Shown: positions 25,642-34,218, numbered from the stretch's first letter. The stretch is DNA of 64,000 bases from JANMJD01 sp963828405 (GCA_963828405.1 CAWHEG010000031.1:2666001-2730000); one strand, 5' to 3'. Program-made: numbers and translations. Notes: generated by a model from the letters alone, not told the origin.

Positions 25642-26012
25642 TCCTCGATGCCGGTTTCCTGGTGTCCGTCGATCGAGGTGAGCGTTCCGCCCAGGAATTC
25701 CTGACCGCGGCGCTGCGACACGGTACGGCGTTGCACACGACACATCCCGTCGTCGGTCAGGTCTGGCGACACGGATCTCGTCAAGCACGGCTTGCCCGAT
25801 TTCTCCAGACCGTCACCATTCATCGCCTCGATGACGGTTTCGGGGTGGGCGTCCTACTCGGCCGCTCAGGTACCTTCGACATCGTTGACGCTCATCTCGT
25901 GACCGTCGCGGTCGAGTTGTCCGAACCCATCTTGACCGGCGACGTTGACGACATCGCGCTACTCGTCGCGTCACTCCCGAGCAATCATCCCGGAATCCAT
26001 CGCTGGCCGTAG
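25638..26012 (+). CDS. PIN-domain toxin (VapC-like)
   Basis: 124-residue ribonuclease toxin. The first acidic residue is in VILDAGFLVSVDRGE, and the helix HPVVGQVWRHGSRQARLARFLQ carries Gln where most PIN toxins have Glu, a variant I recall from actinobacterial members. The later acids lie in GTFDIVDAHLVTVA and ILTGDVDDIALL. GTG 25638 overlaps the antitoxin stop by 4 bases. Expected activity is Mg-dependent RNA cleavage; the target is unknown. Confidence 0.85.
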   Translation: MILDAGFLVSVDRGERSAQEFLTAALRHGTALHTTHPVVGQVWRHGSRQARLARFLQTVTIHRLDDGFGVGVLLGRSGTFDIVDAHLVTVAVELSEPILTGDVDDIALLVASLPSNHPGIHRWP

Positions 26013-26202
26013 GCGGCACCCCAGTTGTCCTGGCCGGCGATATCGGGCGGCGAGACCTCGGAGTACGCGGCGGCCCGACCCGCTCATAACCGACGGTTTG
26101 CCGGCGACTGGTGCTCGATCACGAGTGCCGCTCGACTCGCACAGTTCAGCCCCGTTGCGGCGCTCGGAGGTTTGACGCCGACCGTCAGCAGCCGCGAGCG
26201 GC

Positions 26203-26610
26203 TCAGGCTCCGAGGCGCTCGATGGGTTGGTCGGTGATCGCGGCGATGAGGTCGAAGCCTTGGTCGACATGCAACAGCGTGAGTCGGGAAAGCTCTGCGG
26301 TCGCGGCGATGAGTAGATCGGGGATCGAAGGGGCGCGATGCTGGCCGCGGTCTGCGAGCAGCATCTGGATCTCGACCGCACGTGCTTCGATCGCGGGTGT
26401 GATGTGTTCGACAGGCATCGACGACATGGGCGGTTCGCCGAGCGTGCCGCGGTGATCGGTGCCGTTGCGGGTCGAGTAACCGACCTCGAGCAATGTGAGG
26501 GTCGAGATCCTGACGAGGCCGCGTTGTATGCGTGACAGCCATTCGTCGCTGGCGTCGGGGAGTCGGTTGAGCGCCGATTTGTCGATGAGCCAGGTTGCTG
26601 TCACCGCCAT
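26203..26610 (-). CDS. PIN-domain toxin (VapC)
   Basis: 135-residue PIN ribonuclease. [13 protein letters not shown] has the first Asp, [15 protein letters not shown] the Glu, and [13 protein letters not shown] the next Asp. [11 protein letters not shown] carries the last acidic position. The start ATG 26610 overlaps the antitoxin end by 10 bases. It is read from the opposite strand to the preceding TA pair. It should be neutralised by the 70-residue antitoxin encoded just upstream on the same strand. Confidence 0.88.
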   Translation of the reverse strand: MAVTATWLIDKSALNRLPDASDEWLSRIQRGLVRISTLTLLEVGYSTRNGTDHRGTLGEPPMSSMPVEHITPAIEARAVEIQMLLADRGQHRAPSIPDLLIAATAELSRLTLLHVDQGFDLIAAITDQPIERLGA

Positions 26611-26813
26611 GCGGCGGCCATGACCTCGGGATTACCCAAATCGGCGGTGCGCTCGGCGAAACGATTCAGCTGTTCACGAGTCAACGCTGGCCGTTGCTGG
26701 TCGGCCAAGAGCCGACGCAGGTATTCGGCGCGCGTTTGTCCACTGCGTTGCGCGTTCGCGTCGACGGCTGCGACAACTTCGTCGGGTACATCCCGAATGA
26801 GGATATCGGTCAT
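26601..26813 (-). CDS. VapB/FitA-type antitoxin
   Basis: 70 residues starting [38 protein letters not shown], a ribbon-helix-helix of the VapB/FitA kind. The C-terminal [20 protein letters not shown] is the toxin-binding tail. ATG 26813 is chosen over longer frames because the fold begins there. It overlaps the downstream toxin gene by 10 bases. Confidence 0.85.
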   Translation of the reverse strand: MTDILIRDVPDEVVAAVDANAQRSGQTRAEYLRRLLADQQRPALTREQLNRFAERTADLGNPEVMAAAWR

Positions 26814-27121
26814 GTTCTCAACGATATCACGCGGCGGTGAGGGTGTGCTCACGTCCGGGGCCTCGATCGATTCCCCACTGCAGCCACCGGAGCGATACCG
26901 AGCAGCGAGCTGAGCCCTCGATGCCGATCGGCACCGGTGGATTCGGCGCATTCCAACTGCCCCGATCGCGCTTCCCCACGCTCGTGTCTTCGGCGGCTGG
27001 GGCTGCGCTCCTTTCAGGGCGTTACGCCGGGGACGTCGAGCGTCTTGGCGTCGGGGACGTGGCTTCCGCAGGTGTCGGTGCAGTGGGTTTGTCGTTGGCG
27101 GCCATCAACGGTGTTCCTCGT
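26814..27121. other. Intergenic region between two TA pairs
   Basis: About 300 bases without a firm gene. The only candidate is a very short minus-strand frame near 27014-27105. No clear palindrome or promoter was found by eye for the antitoxin starting at 26813. Confidence 0.35.
27014..27105 (-). pseudogene. Possible tiny gene remnant downstream of VapC
   Basis: ATG 27105 has a GAGGAA ribosome site and reads MAANDKPTAPTPA, then hits a low-quality tail. Shifting one base gives GSHVPDAKTLDVPGVTP and a stop at 27014, which looks more protein-like. Either a one-base indel broke a ~30-residue peptide, or this is chance. Function unknown. Confidence 0.18.
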
Positions 27122-27553
27122 TCATGTCGTGGCCAGCGGGTCGCGCCAGGCGAGGCCTGGGAAGCGGGCGAAGTCGCTGTCGGCGGACCACAATTCCTGG
27201 CCGTGCTCGATGGCGAGCGCAGCGAGCATCGCATCGGGGACCAGGTTCGCAGTGATGTTCAACTGGGCGACGAGGCTGCCGTAGGTGGCGGCGGTCAGCT
27301 CGGTGGCCGGCGGGATCCAGGTGACGTGGCGACTCAGCCACTGCTCGACGTAGCTCCACGCCTCTGCCCCGGTGAGCGGATGGGCGAAGGCCCGTGGGTT
27401 GGTGCTGATCCGTACGAACGCCCCGATGGTCGGCCACGGGAGGGCGACGCGCGAGGTGCCGGAGAAGATGTCGCTGAGCAACGTGCGCGCCGCGGCGTGG
27501 CGGGGGCTGACGGCATTGAAGCCGTCGAGGAGGATGTTGGCGTCGAGCAGCAC
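27122..27553 (-). CDS. PIN-domain toxin (VapC)
   Basis: 143-residue PIN ribonuclease beginning MLLDANILLDGFNAVSPRH (first Asp). It continues with ALPWPTIGAFVRISTNPRAF, ITANLVPDAMLAALAIEHG (Asp) and ELWSADSDFARFPGLAWRDPL (Asp pair). These are the hallmarks of a VapC subgroup common in actinobacteria. GTG 27553 follows the antitoxin stop by two bases, so the two are coupled. Confidence 0.9.
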   Translation of the reverse strand: MLLDANILLDGFNAVSPRHAAARTLLSDIFSGTSRVALPWPTIGAFVRISTNPRAFAHPLTGAEAWSYVEQWLSRHVTWIPPATELTAATYGSLVAQLNITANLVPDAMLAALAIEHGQELWSADSDFARFPGLAWRDPLATT

Positions 27554-27555
27554 CG

Positions 27556-27783
27556 CTAGTGGCCACCATCCTCGATCATCTCCAACACCTCGGCGATGTT
27601 GGTGAGGTCGATCAGGGCGTGCAGCGGTCGCGGGTTGAACTCGTACGGTGGTTGGGCGGGTGTGGGGACCATGCCGCGACGTGCGAGTGAGTTGACGGCT
27701 TCGCTGAGCCCGAGGCCCTGCTCGCGGCGGAGCCGTTCGACTTCGGCTTCGACGTCGGGGTCGAGGGAGATCGTCGTTCTCAT
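27556..27783 (-). CDS. CopG/ribbon-helix-helix antitoxin (VapB)
   Basis: 75 residues: MRTTISLDPDVEAEVERLRR and then EQGLGLSEAVNSLARRGM form the ribbon-helix-helix. The rest (PPYEFNPRPLHALIDLTNIAEVLEMIED) is the toxin-binding tail. The start ATG lies only 6 bases after a -10-like TAGGAT, so the message may be leaderless. Two copies of CGCAT-N4-ATGCG lie just upstream and probably serve as autoregulatory operators. Confidence 0.88.
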   Translation of the reverse strand: MRTTISLDPDVEAEVERLRREQGLGLSEAVNSLARRGMVPTPAQPPYEFNPRPLHALIDLTNIAEVLEMIEDGGH

Positions 27784-27789
27784 GCCATG

Positions 27790-27795
27790 ATCCTA
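27790..27795 (-). promoter_or_regulatory. -10 element for leaderless antitoxin mRNA
   Basis: On the minus strand TAGGAT ends 6 bases before the ATG at 27783. There is no ribosome site in between. The adjacent palindrome starts 3 bases upstream, so repressor bound there would block polymerase. Confidence 0.45.
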
Positions 27796-27798
27796 GTG

Positions 27799-27834
27799 CG
27801 CATCATGATGCGTCGAGTGTCGCATAGTGATGCG
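27799..27834. promoter_or_regulatory. Tandem antitoxin operators, two CGCAT-N4-ATGCG copies
   Basis: Copy 1 is at 27799-27812 (CGCATCATGATGCG, a fully perfect palindrome) and copy 2 at 27821-27834 (CGCAT-AGTG-ATGCG). The centres are 22 bases apart, two helical turns, so two antitoxin dimers could bind cooperatively on one face of the DNA upstream of the TA pair. Confidence 0.7.
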
Positions 27835-27954
27835 AGGAGCCGATCCATCGGTCGACCCGCGCTCGACGATCCATTGGGCTGGTTGTCCGGTGACGGCTGC
27901 GGACACGTCCGATGAGAGTGGGAGTGAGGTCGGCGACCCTCGGCATCGGGTGCG

Positions 27955-29184
27955 CTAGCCGGCCGCCGCCAGCTCGGTGGCCACACGTAGGCCCGACCGG
28001 GTCGCGCCTTCCAGTCCGCCCGGGCCCACCCGATCGTCGGTGTGCTCACCGGCGAAGAACACACGGCCGCCGAGCGGTCGCTGCACGTGAGGCAGGACGC
28101 GAGTGCGTTGATCGCCGAGCGGGGCGCGCACGATCACCCGGGACAGTTCGTCACGGGTCCAGCTGTGGCTCAGCTGACCGGTGCGGGTGACCGCCGCCCC
28201 CGTGAGTGCGCTCACCGAAGCATCGAACGCGGCGAACACCGCTTCGTCGATCACCGCCGGCTCGGCGTCGCCGCCCAGTAGCGATGACACGCACGCTGCA
28301 TCGCCGGGTTGGTGAGCGGACTGCGCCACGATCCACGGCGGCGTGCCGTCGGTGAAACAACCACGGCCGACCGCCCCGGACACGGCGTCACGTTCGGCGT
28401 ACTGCACGACGACCTTCGCCGCGGTGCCGTACGTCAGCTCCGACAGGGCGATGACCTTCTCCGGCGGCAGCGCCGGCCAGAAGCCGATTCCGATGGTGAG
28501 TGGCCCGGGTACGGCGACGACGACGGCGTCAGCGTGCACGACGTCGTGGTCGGTCTCGACGCGAATGCCCGAGCCGCTCCAGTCGATCAATCGCACATGT
28601 TGACCGAGACGGACGTCGAGACGCTCGGCCAACCGTTTGGCGAGCAGGTCGTTGCCACCGACGATGCGGTACGAATCGCTGCCATGACTGAGCTGGCGGG
28701 CGAACTCGGCGGCATCGGCATGACGCAGTGAGGTGACGGGCGTGTACTGGGTGAAGCTGACGAGGAAGGACCGGACGTCGCGGGGAGCGCGAACGCGACG
28801 GGACCACGCCTCCAGGTTCTCGAACGGCTCGGGTGGCCGGTCTGTGTACGCGTTCGTGAGCCACCCGGTGATCGCTCGCCGCTCGGGTTCGGTGAGCAGC
28901 CGCGACCCGAACAACATCGGCGGCGCGGACGGATCAAAGTATCCGCAGGCGACCGCGTCGAGTTCGAGTTCTCGGGCCAGCCCGAGCACATGTTCATGTC
29001 CGGCGTACATCGTCTCGGCCCCCAACTCACCGAATTGGTCGGCGGCGAGTTGGCCGTGCACGCTCCACAGTCGACCCCCGACGCGCTGGCGCGCGTCCAG
29101 CACGACGACGTCGTCGCCGTGATCGCGACGGCGGCTTGCCGCAACAAGACCGGAAAGGCCGGCGCCCACGACCACCACTCTCAT
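27955..29184 (-). CDS. Flavin-containing amine oxidase family protein
   Basis: 409-residue FAD enzyme of the monoamine oxidase/protoporphyrinogen oxidase superfamily. The N-terminal dinucleotide motif is MRVVVVGAGLSGLVAA, followed by VVVLDARQRVGGRLWS, the family's RxGGR motif. The C-terminal FAD-closing motif is VFFAGEHTDDRVGPGGLEGATRSGLRVA. ATG 29184 is chosen because the fold starts there. It lies in the TA-rich region with its own orientation and no obvious partner. Substrate unknown; a primary or secondary amine is likely. Confidence 0.88.
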   Translation of the reverse strand: MRVVVVGAGLSGLVAASRRRDHGDDVVVLDARQRVGGRLWSVHGQLAADQFGELGAETMYAGHEHVLGLARELELDAVACGYFDPSAPPMLFGSRLLTEPERRAITGWLTNAYTDRPPEPFENLEAWSRRVRAPRDVRSFLVSFTQYTPVTSLRHADAAEFARQLSHGSDSYRIVGGNDLLAKRLAERLDVRLGQHVRLIDWSGSGIRVETDHDVVHADAVVVAVPGPLTIGIGFWPALPPEKVIALSELTYGTAAKVVVQYAERDAVSGAVGRGCFTDGTPPWIVAQSAHQPGDAACVSSLLGGDAEPAVIDEAVFAAFDASVSALTGAAVTRTGQLSHSWTRDELSRVIVRAPLGDQRTRVLPHVQRPLGGRVFFAGEHTDDRVGPGGLEGATRSGLRVATELAAAG

Positions 29185-29294
29185 CGGGACCTCACCGTAC
29201 GCCGCGAGGGCAGCCATCGCCGCCTTGTCCGTGAGCGAGCCGGCCGGTACCCCGGGTTGTATCCGACCGGCTACCTCGGTCAGCTGCGCGACGA

Positions 29295-29672
29295 GTGGCC
29301 GGGGTGATCGTTCTCGACGCCAGCGTGCTCATCGCCTATCTGGACCCCGACGACGTCCACCACGGCAGAGCAGTCGAACTGCTCGCCGAGGCGACGCCGC
29401 CACTGGTGGTCCATCCAGTGATCGCGGCCGAGGTGCTCGTCGCCCCGATGCGTCGCGGATGGCCGAGTCGGTCTGGGCAGATCTTGTTGCCATCGGTGTC
29501 GAGGTTGATCGCTCACCCACCGATCCGATTCACGGACGGGCCCAGGCGAACATCGGAGCGCGAGCCGCGCGATCGGAGCTCCGACCGGCGGCGGATCGTG
29601 GACGGACTCGGCGACCTGAGGGCATGGTCTGCTCTGCGGACCGGAAGCGTGCCAGAAGCCGAGTTGTCCTGA
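29295..29672 (+). pseudogene. PIN-domain toxin remnant (frameshifted)
   Basis: The first ~50 residues are a good VapC N-terminus (VIVLDASVLIAYLDPDDVHH ... VVHPVIAAEVLVAP, with the first Asp and the Glu). After MRRG the reading frame loses sense. Another frame then gives MAESVWADLVAIGVEVDRS, consistent with one missing base near 29455-29465. The C-terminal acidic motifs are not recognisable in any frame. No antitoxin precedes it. It is probably a decayed toxin gene. Confidence 0.6.
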
Positions 29673-29749
29673 GAATCCCTGGTCGTTCGAGTGGCAAGAA
29701 CTGATGACTTGGCTACCCTTGCGGTCCGGACGGGTCGAAAGAGTGGGAC

Positions 29750-31768
29750 ATGAAACTTGCAGGCGGCTTCGCCGCGACATTGGCGATCGCCTGCTGGGCA
29801 CAGCCGGTTGTCGCATCCGCGGACACAGGCACAACGGCTGGACGAATCTCGCTCACCGGTGGCTCATCGGTGATCATCGACACCCGATCAGGCGGAACGA
29901 ACCACCGACTTGCAGCAGGCACCGATCTTGCCTTGTGGGGTGGCACGGTGGAGTCGATCATGGTCCTCGATGCAACGGCGGACGGTACCGCTGTCGTTCA
30001 CCCGTGCGGCGAACCCGTCGCCTCGGGAACGGATCCCGACTTCGTTTTCGGACCGGGCGATGTCGAGATCAAGCAGTTCACCATTGAGCAAGCGGGATCA
30101 ACCTGCTTTCTGGCGACTACACCGGTCCACGTGAAGGTGACGCTTTATGGCTCGGTCATTGATGTGCCAGCCGAGTACGGCTTGCAGTATCGGGCGCTGG
30201 CTTCTCCGGTCACGGTGCTCGACGAGGTCTACCAGTTCAATGGCATTGGTCAACTGGTGCCACTTCGGCTCCCACGACCGGACGTCATCCCACCTGACGC
30301 GCCGTCGATCGTCTATCGCATCGACGTTCAGTCCTCCAGTCGCACCTATGGGATTCTCGCCAACTGCAATTCGACCACGAACGACGACGCTACGTTCAGC
30401 GCCAACGCCGGCGCGGTCTCAACGGTCGCGTACCGGGGCATCTCCGCGGGGGTCGACAACTGCCTCTACACGTTTGGCGATGGTGTGACGGCGCTCCAAG
30501 TGAGCGTGCTCGGCTGGCTGGATTGGACCGGTCCGGACCCGAGTTCGGTACCTCCAACACTCCGATCACACGAGATGCTCGCCGATCCGCCCGGTCTCAG
30601 CCCGATTCCACCCCGTCGAGTGCTCGACACCCGCACGGGGATCGGTAGCGCCAAAGAGCAGCTGCTCGACGATCAAGTCCTCAGCCTCGATCTCACGCCG
30701 TACATCACGGACTCCACGACCAGCGTCGTCATGAACGTCACTGCAACCCAATCGACTCTGGCCGGCTACGTGACCGTGTTCCCATGTGACGCCGACATTC
30801 CCGACGCCTCCAACCTGAACTTTGCCGCCGGTCAGGACGTACCGAACCTGGTCAGCGTTCCGGTCGCGCTCGACGGGACCGTTTGCTTCGTTACCTCAGC
30901 CGCAACCCACCTGATCGCCGATCTCGCCGGAACCTTCGAAGTCGGCGCAGGCGCCCTCGGCACCGCGATCGCGCCGGAACGTATCCTTGACACCCGCACC
31001 GGGGTCGGTGCGCCAAAGGCCAAGGTCCCGGCGCACTCGACGGTGACCATGCAAGTGTCCGGGCGCGGCGGCATTCCGATCAGCGGAGTGTCCGCCGTGA
31101 CCATGAACGTCACGGCGACCGGGTCGACGCAGTCCGGGTACGTCACGGTGTTCCCGTGTGACCAGCCCCTGCCGAATGCATCGAATCTGAACTTCGTCGC
31201 CGGGACCGACGTCCCGAACCTTGTGACGGTCAAGCTCTCACCTCTTGGGACCGTCTGTCTCAACACGACCGGCACCACCGACCTCCTCGCCGATGCCGCG
31301 ATGTGGTTCGGGGCTGGTGGCACCGACGGATTCTTTGCAGTCACACCGACTCGAGTGTTGGACACCCGCCAGCCCTCACCCCTCGGCAATTCTCTCAGCG
31401 ACGGCGTCCCGCGAAAGGTGCGCGCGGGTGAGCAGATCTCTCACGACGTCGTCCCTGCCGGTGGGTTGACCGGCCCCTACGACCCGCTCACAGGTGTGCA
31501 CGCAGTCACCCTGAACGTGACCGTGACCAGCCCGGACGCGCCCGGATACCTCACCGTGTTCCCCACATTCACGCCGCTGCCGAATGTCTCGAACCTGAAC
31601 TTCACCGCCAACCAGGACATCGCCAATCTGGTAACGGTGAAGATCAATCCTTCATACCCGAACATGCTCGGCTTCGCCCCCGCGGCGACGACACACGTGC
31701 TCGCCGACCTCGCCGGACTCTTCTCCTCGACACAGATCAGATACTGGGAGCCCGTACTCGCCAGCTGA
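29750..31768 (+). CDS. Secreted repeat protein with VLDTR...GYVTVFPC domains
   Basis: 672 residues with a signal peptide (MKLAGGFAATLAIACWAQPVVASA). The C-terminal two-thirds contains three clear copies of a ~115-residue module: a RVLDTRTGIG-like opening, VVMNVTATQSTLAGYVTVFPCD, ASNLNFAAGQDVPNLV and a closing ADLAGTF. They lie at residues about 285-400, 404-520 and 527-660; two weaker copies come before. The last copy lacks the FPC cysteine. The modules look like beta-sandwiches. I recall this repeat from secreted proteins of Acidimicrobiia. Its role (surface or adhesion) is not known. No sorting signal or membrane anchor is seen at the C-terminus. Confidence 0.8.
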   Translation: MKLAGGFAATLAIACWAQPVVASADTGTTAGRISLTGGSSVIIDTRSGGTNHRLAAGTDLALWGGTVESIMVLDATADGTAVVHPCGEPVASGTDPDFVFGPGDVEIKQFTIEQAGSTCFLATTPVHVKVTLYGSVIDVPAEYGLQYRALASPVTVLDEVYQFNGIGQLVPLRLPRPDVIPPDAPSIVYRIDVQSSSRTYGILANCNSTTNDDATFSANAGAVSTVAYRGISAGVDNCLYTFGDGVTALQVSVLGWLDWTGPDPSSVPPTLRSHEMLADPPGLSPIPPRRVLDTRTGIGSAKEQLLDDQVLSLDLTPYITDSTTSVVMNVTATQSTLAGYVTVFPCDADIPDASNLNFAAGQDVPNLVSVPVALDGTVCFVTSAATHLIADLAGTFEVGAGALGTAIAPERILDTRTGVGAPKAKVPAHSTVTMQVSGRGGIPISGVSAVTMNVTATGSTQSGYVTVFPCDQPLPNASNLNFVAGTDVPNLVTVKLSPLGTVCLNTTGTTDLLADAAMWFGAGGTDGFFAVTPTRVLDTRQPSPLGNSLSDGVPRKVRAGEQISHDVVPAGGLTGPYDPLTGVHAVTLNVTVTSPDAPGYLTVFPTFTPLPNVSNLNFTANQDIANLVTVKINPSYPNMLGFAPAATTHVLADLAGLFSSTQIRYWEPVLAS

Positions 31769-31929
31769 GACCCCAGCCACTGGACCCCTCGACCACCGCC
31801 CATCCGCCGATCCGTGCGGGTAGACATGCCATGATCATTCGGTGATCACGCTCGAGTCTCACCGGTGGAGATCCCCATCACGGCGCATCCGCGTCGTCCG
31901 CGCACGAACGTGTGAGGATCGTGCTCGCG

Positions 31930-32463
31930 TCAGCCCTCTTGTTCGGCGACCTTGAAGATCTGTGGCAGGTAGACCCGCGACCACAGGTAGAAGAACAGGA
32001 ACCCGCAGACCGCGGTCAGAAGCAGCAGGCCCATCGCCAACGCCTCGTCGTTGCTCGTGGTGCCGCCGCCGGCAAGACCAGCCGCCAGGCGGATGGCCAC
32101 GTCGTGCACCCAACCTCCGATGGCCCGGAACTGGGTGAGGCCGACACCAACGATGATCTTCGTCAACCAGTCTGAGATCTGTTCCAGGTTGGTGTTGGCC
32201 TGGTACTTCACGGTCGAGGCGTCCACGCTCGATCGTTCGGCGGGGGCCGACGCGTAACGAGGGATGCCGAAGAGGAATCCGACGAACCCACCTACCATGA
32301 ACGAGCCGATGCCGGCCACCGCGGCGACGGCTGCTCCACCCCAGCCGCCGCTGCCGGCACCGGCGACGATCACTCCGGTCACGCTCACCACGACGAACAC
32401 GATCAAGTAGAAGCCCGGTGTGTTCGGCGACCACCTCTTGGGCAGGTCGAACTTGGTCGTCAT
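31930..32463 (-). CDS. Small membrane protein, three hydrophobic segments
   Basis: 177 residues from ATG 32463. Helices: GFYLIVFVVVSVTGVIVAGAG, a Gly-rich VAAVAGIGSFMVGGFVGFLFGI, and MGLLLLTAVCGFLFFYLWSRVY. A polar segment (SVDASTVKYQANTNLEQISDWLTKIIVGVGLTQF) lies between the second and third. That N-L-E-Q-I-S-D-W-L-T-K-I pattern recurs in bacterial membrane proteins of unknown function. Its start shares one base with the stop of the dioxygenase gene (TGATG), so both are co-translated. Function unknown. Confidence 0.7.
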   Translation of the reverse strand: MTTKFDLPKRWSPNTPGFYLIVFVVVSVTGVIVAGAGSGGWGGAAVAAVAGIGSFMVGGFVGFLFGIPRYASAPAERSSVDASTVKYQANTNLEQISDWLTKIIVGVGLTQFRAIGGWVHDVAIRLAAGLAGGGTTSNDEALAMGLLLLTAVCGFLFFYLWSRVYLPQIFKVAEQEG

Positions 32464-33263
32464 CACTTCGTCCCTTCGGATCGAGCAGCTTGGGTCGAGG
32501 CCAGGCAATCCTCGCCGAGGGCCTGGAGTGCGGGCAGGTCGGTGTCGTCGTACACGACATCGCGCGACCGCCGTGTCGGCGCCGTCGCCTTGTTGGTCAT
32601 CGCGTTGTAGGTCAGCGAGATCATCCGCCGCGGCCACGGCGAGAGGTTGGCGTTGGAGCCGTGGAGGGCATTGGGGTTCATGAAGATCACCGACCCAGCG
32701 GACCCGGTCGGGGCCACGATGCCGCCGCGTCGCACCTGCTCCCGGATGACCTCAGGACCGCTGTAACGAATCGTGTACGACGTGCCCCCATCCGACTCCT
32801 CGGGAATGTCGTTCAGTCGATGCGACCCCGGCACGATCATCAGCGGCCCGTTGAACTGCGACACCTCATCGAGGAAGATCAGCGTGTTGACCATCCGGCA
32901 CTCGGCGATGTGGTCGTCGGCGCGGTATGTCGGGTAGTCCTGGTGCCAGTACCACAGGTCGCCGTTGAACGCTGCCTTGTTGTTGACCACCAGTTGGAAC
33001 GTGTACACCTGCTCGCCGAGCAGCTCCTCGACGATGCTCAGGATGCGCGGATGGCGGGTGAGGCGTGCGAAGACGTCGCTGTAGCGATGTGGATTGAACA
33101 CGCTGCGCAGCGTGACGCCGTCCTTCTCCAGCACCATCCCTTGAGGCTGGCCGGCGAGGATGCGATCCAACTCGTCGGTGATCGTGCGCACGTCGGCCGA
33201 ACTCAGCAGTCCCGGCTGGAACACGTAGCCCCGGTCCCCGTGCTCCTCGATCGATGTCGACAT
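32463..33263 (-). CDS. Phytanoyl-CoA dioxygenase (PhyH) family protein
   Basis: 266-residue Fe(II)/2-oxoglutarate dioxygenase. The metal motif HxD is in WYWHQDYPTY (residues about 105-115) and the distal His in NALHGSNANLSPWPRRM, whose Arg should bind 2-oxoglutarate. ATG 33263 has GAGAGGA upstream. The family hydroxylates small compatible solutes or lipids (EctD belongs to it), but the substrate here is unknown. It lies between a PanB-like gene and a small membrane-protein gene in one operon. Confidence 0.85.
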   Translation of the reverse strand: MSTSIEEHGDRGYVFQPGLLSSADVRTITDELDRILAGQPQGMVLEKDGVTLRSVFNPHRYSDVFARLTRHPRILSIVEELLGEQVYTFQLVVNNKAAFNGDLWYWHQDYPTYRADDHIAECRMVNTLIFLDEVSQFNGPLMIVPGSHRLNDIPEESDGGTSYTIRYSGPEVIREQVRRGGIVAPTGSAGSVIFMNPNALHGSNANLSPWPRRMISLTYNAMTNKATAPTRRSRDVVYDDTDLPALQALGEDCLASTQAARSEGTK

Positions 33264-33319
33264 CGCCTGTCCTCTCTCGCTTGCAGGAACTGTATTGCGA
33301 GGAACGACGAGTCGCCGAA

Positions 33320-34111
33320 TCATCCCTGATCGGCGAGCCGTTGGAACTCCTCGTACGCCGCGGGATCCATCCGGACGGTGTGCCCCACTTCGGGGTAGGT
33401 GCTGGCGGCAACGTCGGCGGCGAAGGCTCCGAAGGCTTCGATCCGCTTGGTCTGGAGCTCGGTCTCGAGGGCGGCGAAATCGGCGTACCGTTTGGCGTGG
33501 CGTGGGTAGTGGCCCGTGTTGGTGCCGAGCACGTCGCAGGAGAACAGGTACTGGGTGTCGCACGCGTCGCCGCAACCCATGCCCATCGTGATCATGTGGG
33601 TCGAGCGGGTGATGTGGCCGGCGAGCTCGACCGGCACCACCTCGACCTCGACGAAGGCTGCGCCGGCGTTGCCGATGCTCGTGACGGCCCGCAGCACCTT
33701 CACCGCTTCTTCGGGTGTCTTGCCGATGGCGCGCATGTTGGTCCACGTGCGGTGGTTGGGGACGAGCCCGACGTGACCGGTGACCGGGATTTGTTCTCGG
33801 GCCATGGCCTCGATGAAGAACGGCGAGTGGGAGCAGTAGACGGCGTCGGCGCCGCGTCGCATCATCTCGAAGCCGAGCCGGACCGCTTCCGCCGGAGAGC
33901 TCACCGCGCCGTGGGGCATCCCGACGGACAAGAACGCGCTCGGCGCTGCGGCGCGGATGGGTTCGAGGTGCAGATCGGGCTCACAGGACAGGATGACGAC
34001 GCCCGCCTCTACCGCGGCCGCCGCTTCGGCAGCGTTGTCGACGTGCAGCTGCAGCCACTTGCGGTGGCCCTTCGAACGGTGCAGATCGTATACGGACGGT
34101 CGGTCGGTCAC
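33320..34111 (-). CDS. PanB-like (ketopantoate hydroxymethyltransferase superfamily) protein, divergent
   Basis: 263 residues from GTG 34111 (SD GGAGAG), where the product opens TDRPSVYDLHRSKGHRKW as PanB homologues do. It is a TIM barrel of the PEP mutase/PanB type. The canonical VKLEGG strand is replaced by VYCSHS and the IGLTPQ loop by VGLVPNHRTW. Key PanB residues are therefore changed and a different reaction is likely. Cys-rich MGCGDACDTQYLF is unusual. It precedes a PhyH dioxygenase and probably shares its pathway. Confidence 0.7.
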   Translation of the reverse strand: MTDRPSVYDLHRSKGHRKWLQLHVDNAAEAAAAVEAGVVILSCEPDLHLEPIRAAAPSAFLSVGMPHGAVSSPAEAVRLGFEMMRRGADAVYCSHSPFFIEAMAREQIPVTGHVGLVPNHRTWTNMRAIGKTPEEAVKVLRAVTSIGNAGAAFVEVEVVPVELAGHITRSTHMITMGMGCGDACDTQYLFSCDVLGTNTGHYPRHAKRYADFAALETELQTKRIEAFGAFAADVAASTYPEVGHTVRMDPAAYEEFQRLADQG

Positions 34112-34206
34112 GTCTGGTCTCTCCAAGCGGAAGGTGGGAACGGCTCTGATTGCCATGAGGCCAACCAGCGATGGCCACGCAAGACGATCGGCGCCGGACG
34201 ATGGTG

Positions 34207-34212
34207 TATCAT
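34207..34212 (+). promoter_or_regulatory. -10 element for leaderless VapB mRNA
   Basis: TATCAT ends 6 bases before ATG 34219. No ribosome site is present between them. The geometry is the same as at 25402 and 27790. Confidence 0.45.
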
Positions 34213-34218
34213 CAGTGT

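Noticed and set aside
27411..27425. Partial match to the CGGTACG operator (CCGTACGAACG)
   Set aside because: Only one half-site fits and it lies inside the VapC coding sequence.
26837..27559. 240-codon plus-strand frame across the TA region
   Set aside because: Antisense to the PIN toxin at 27122-27553; no motif support.
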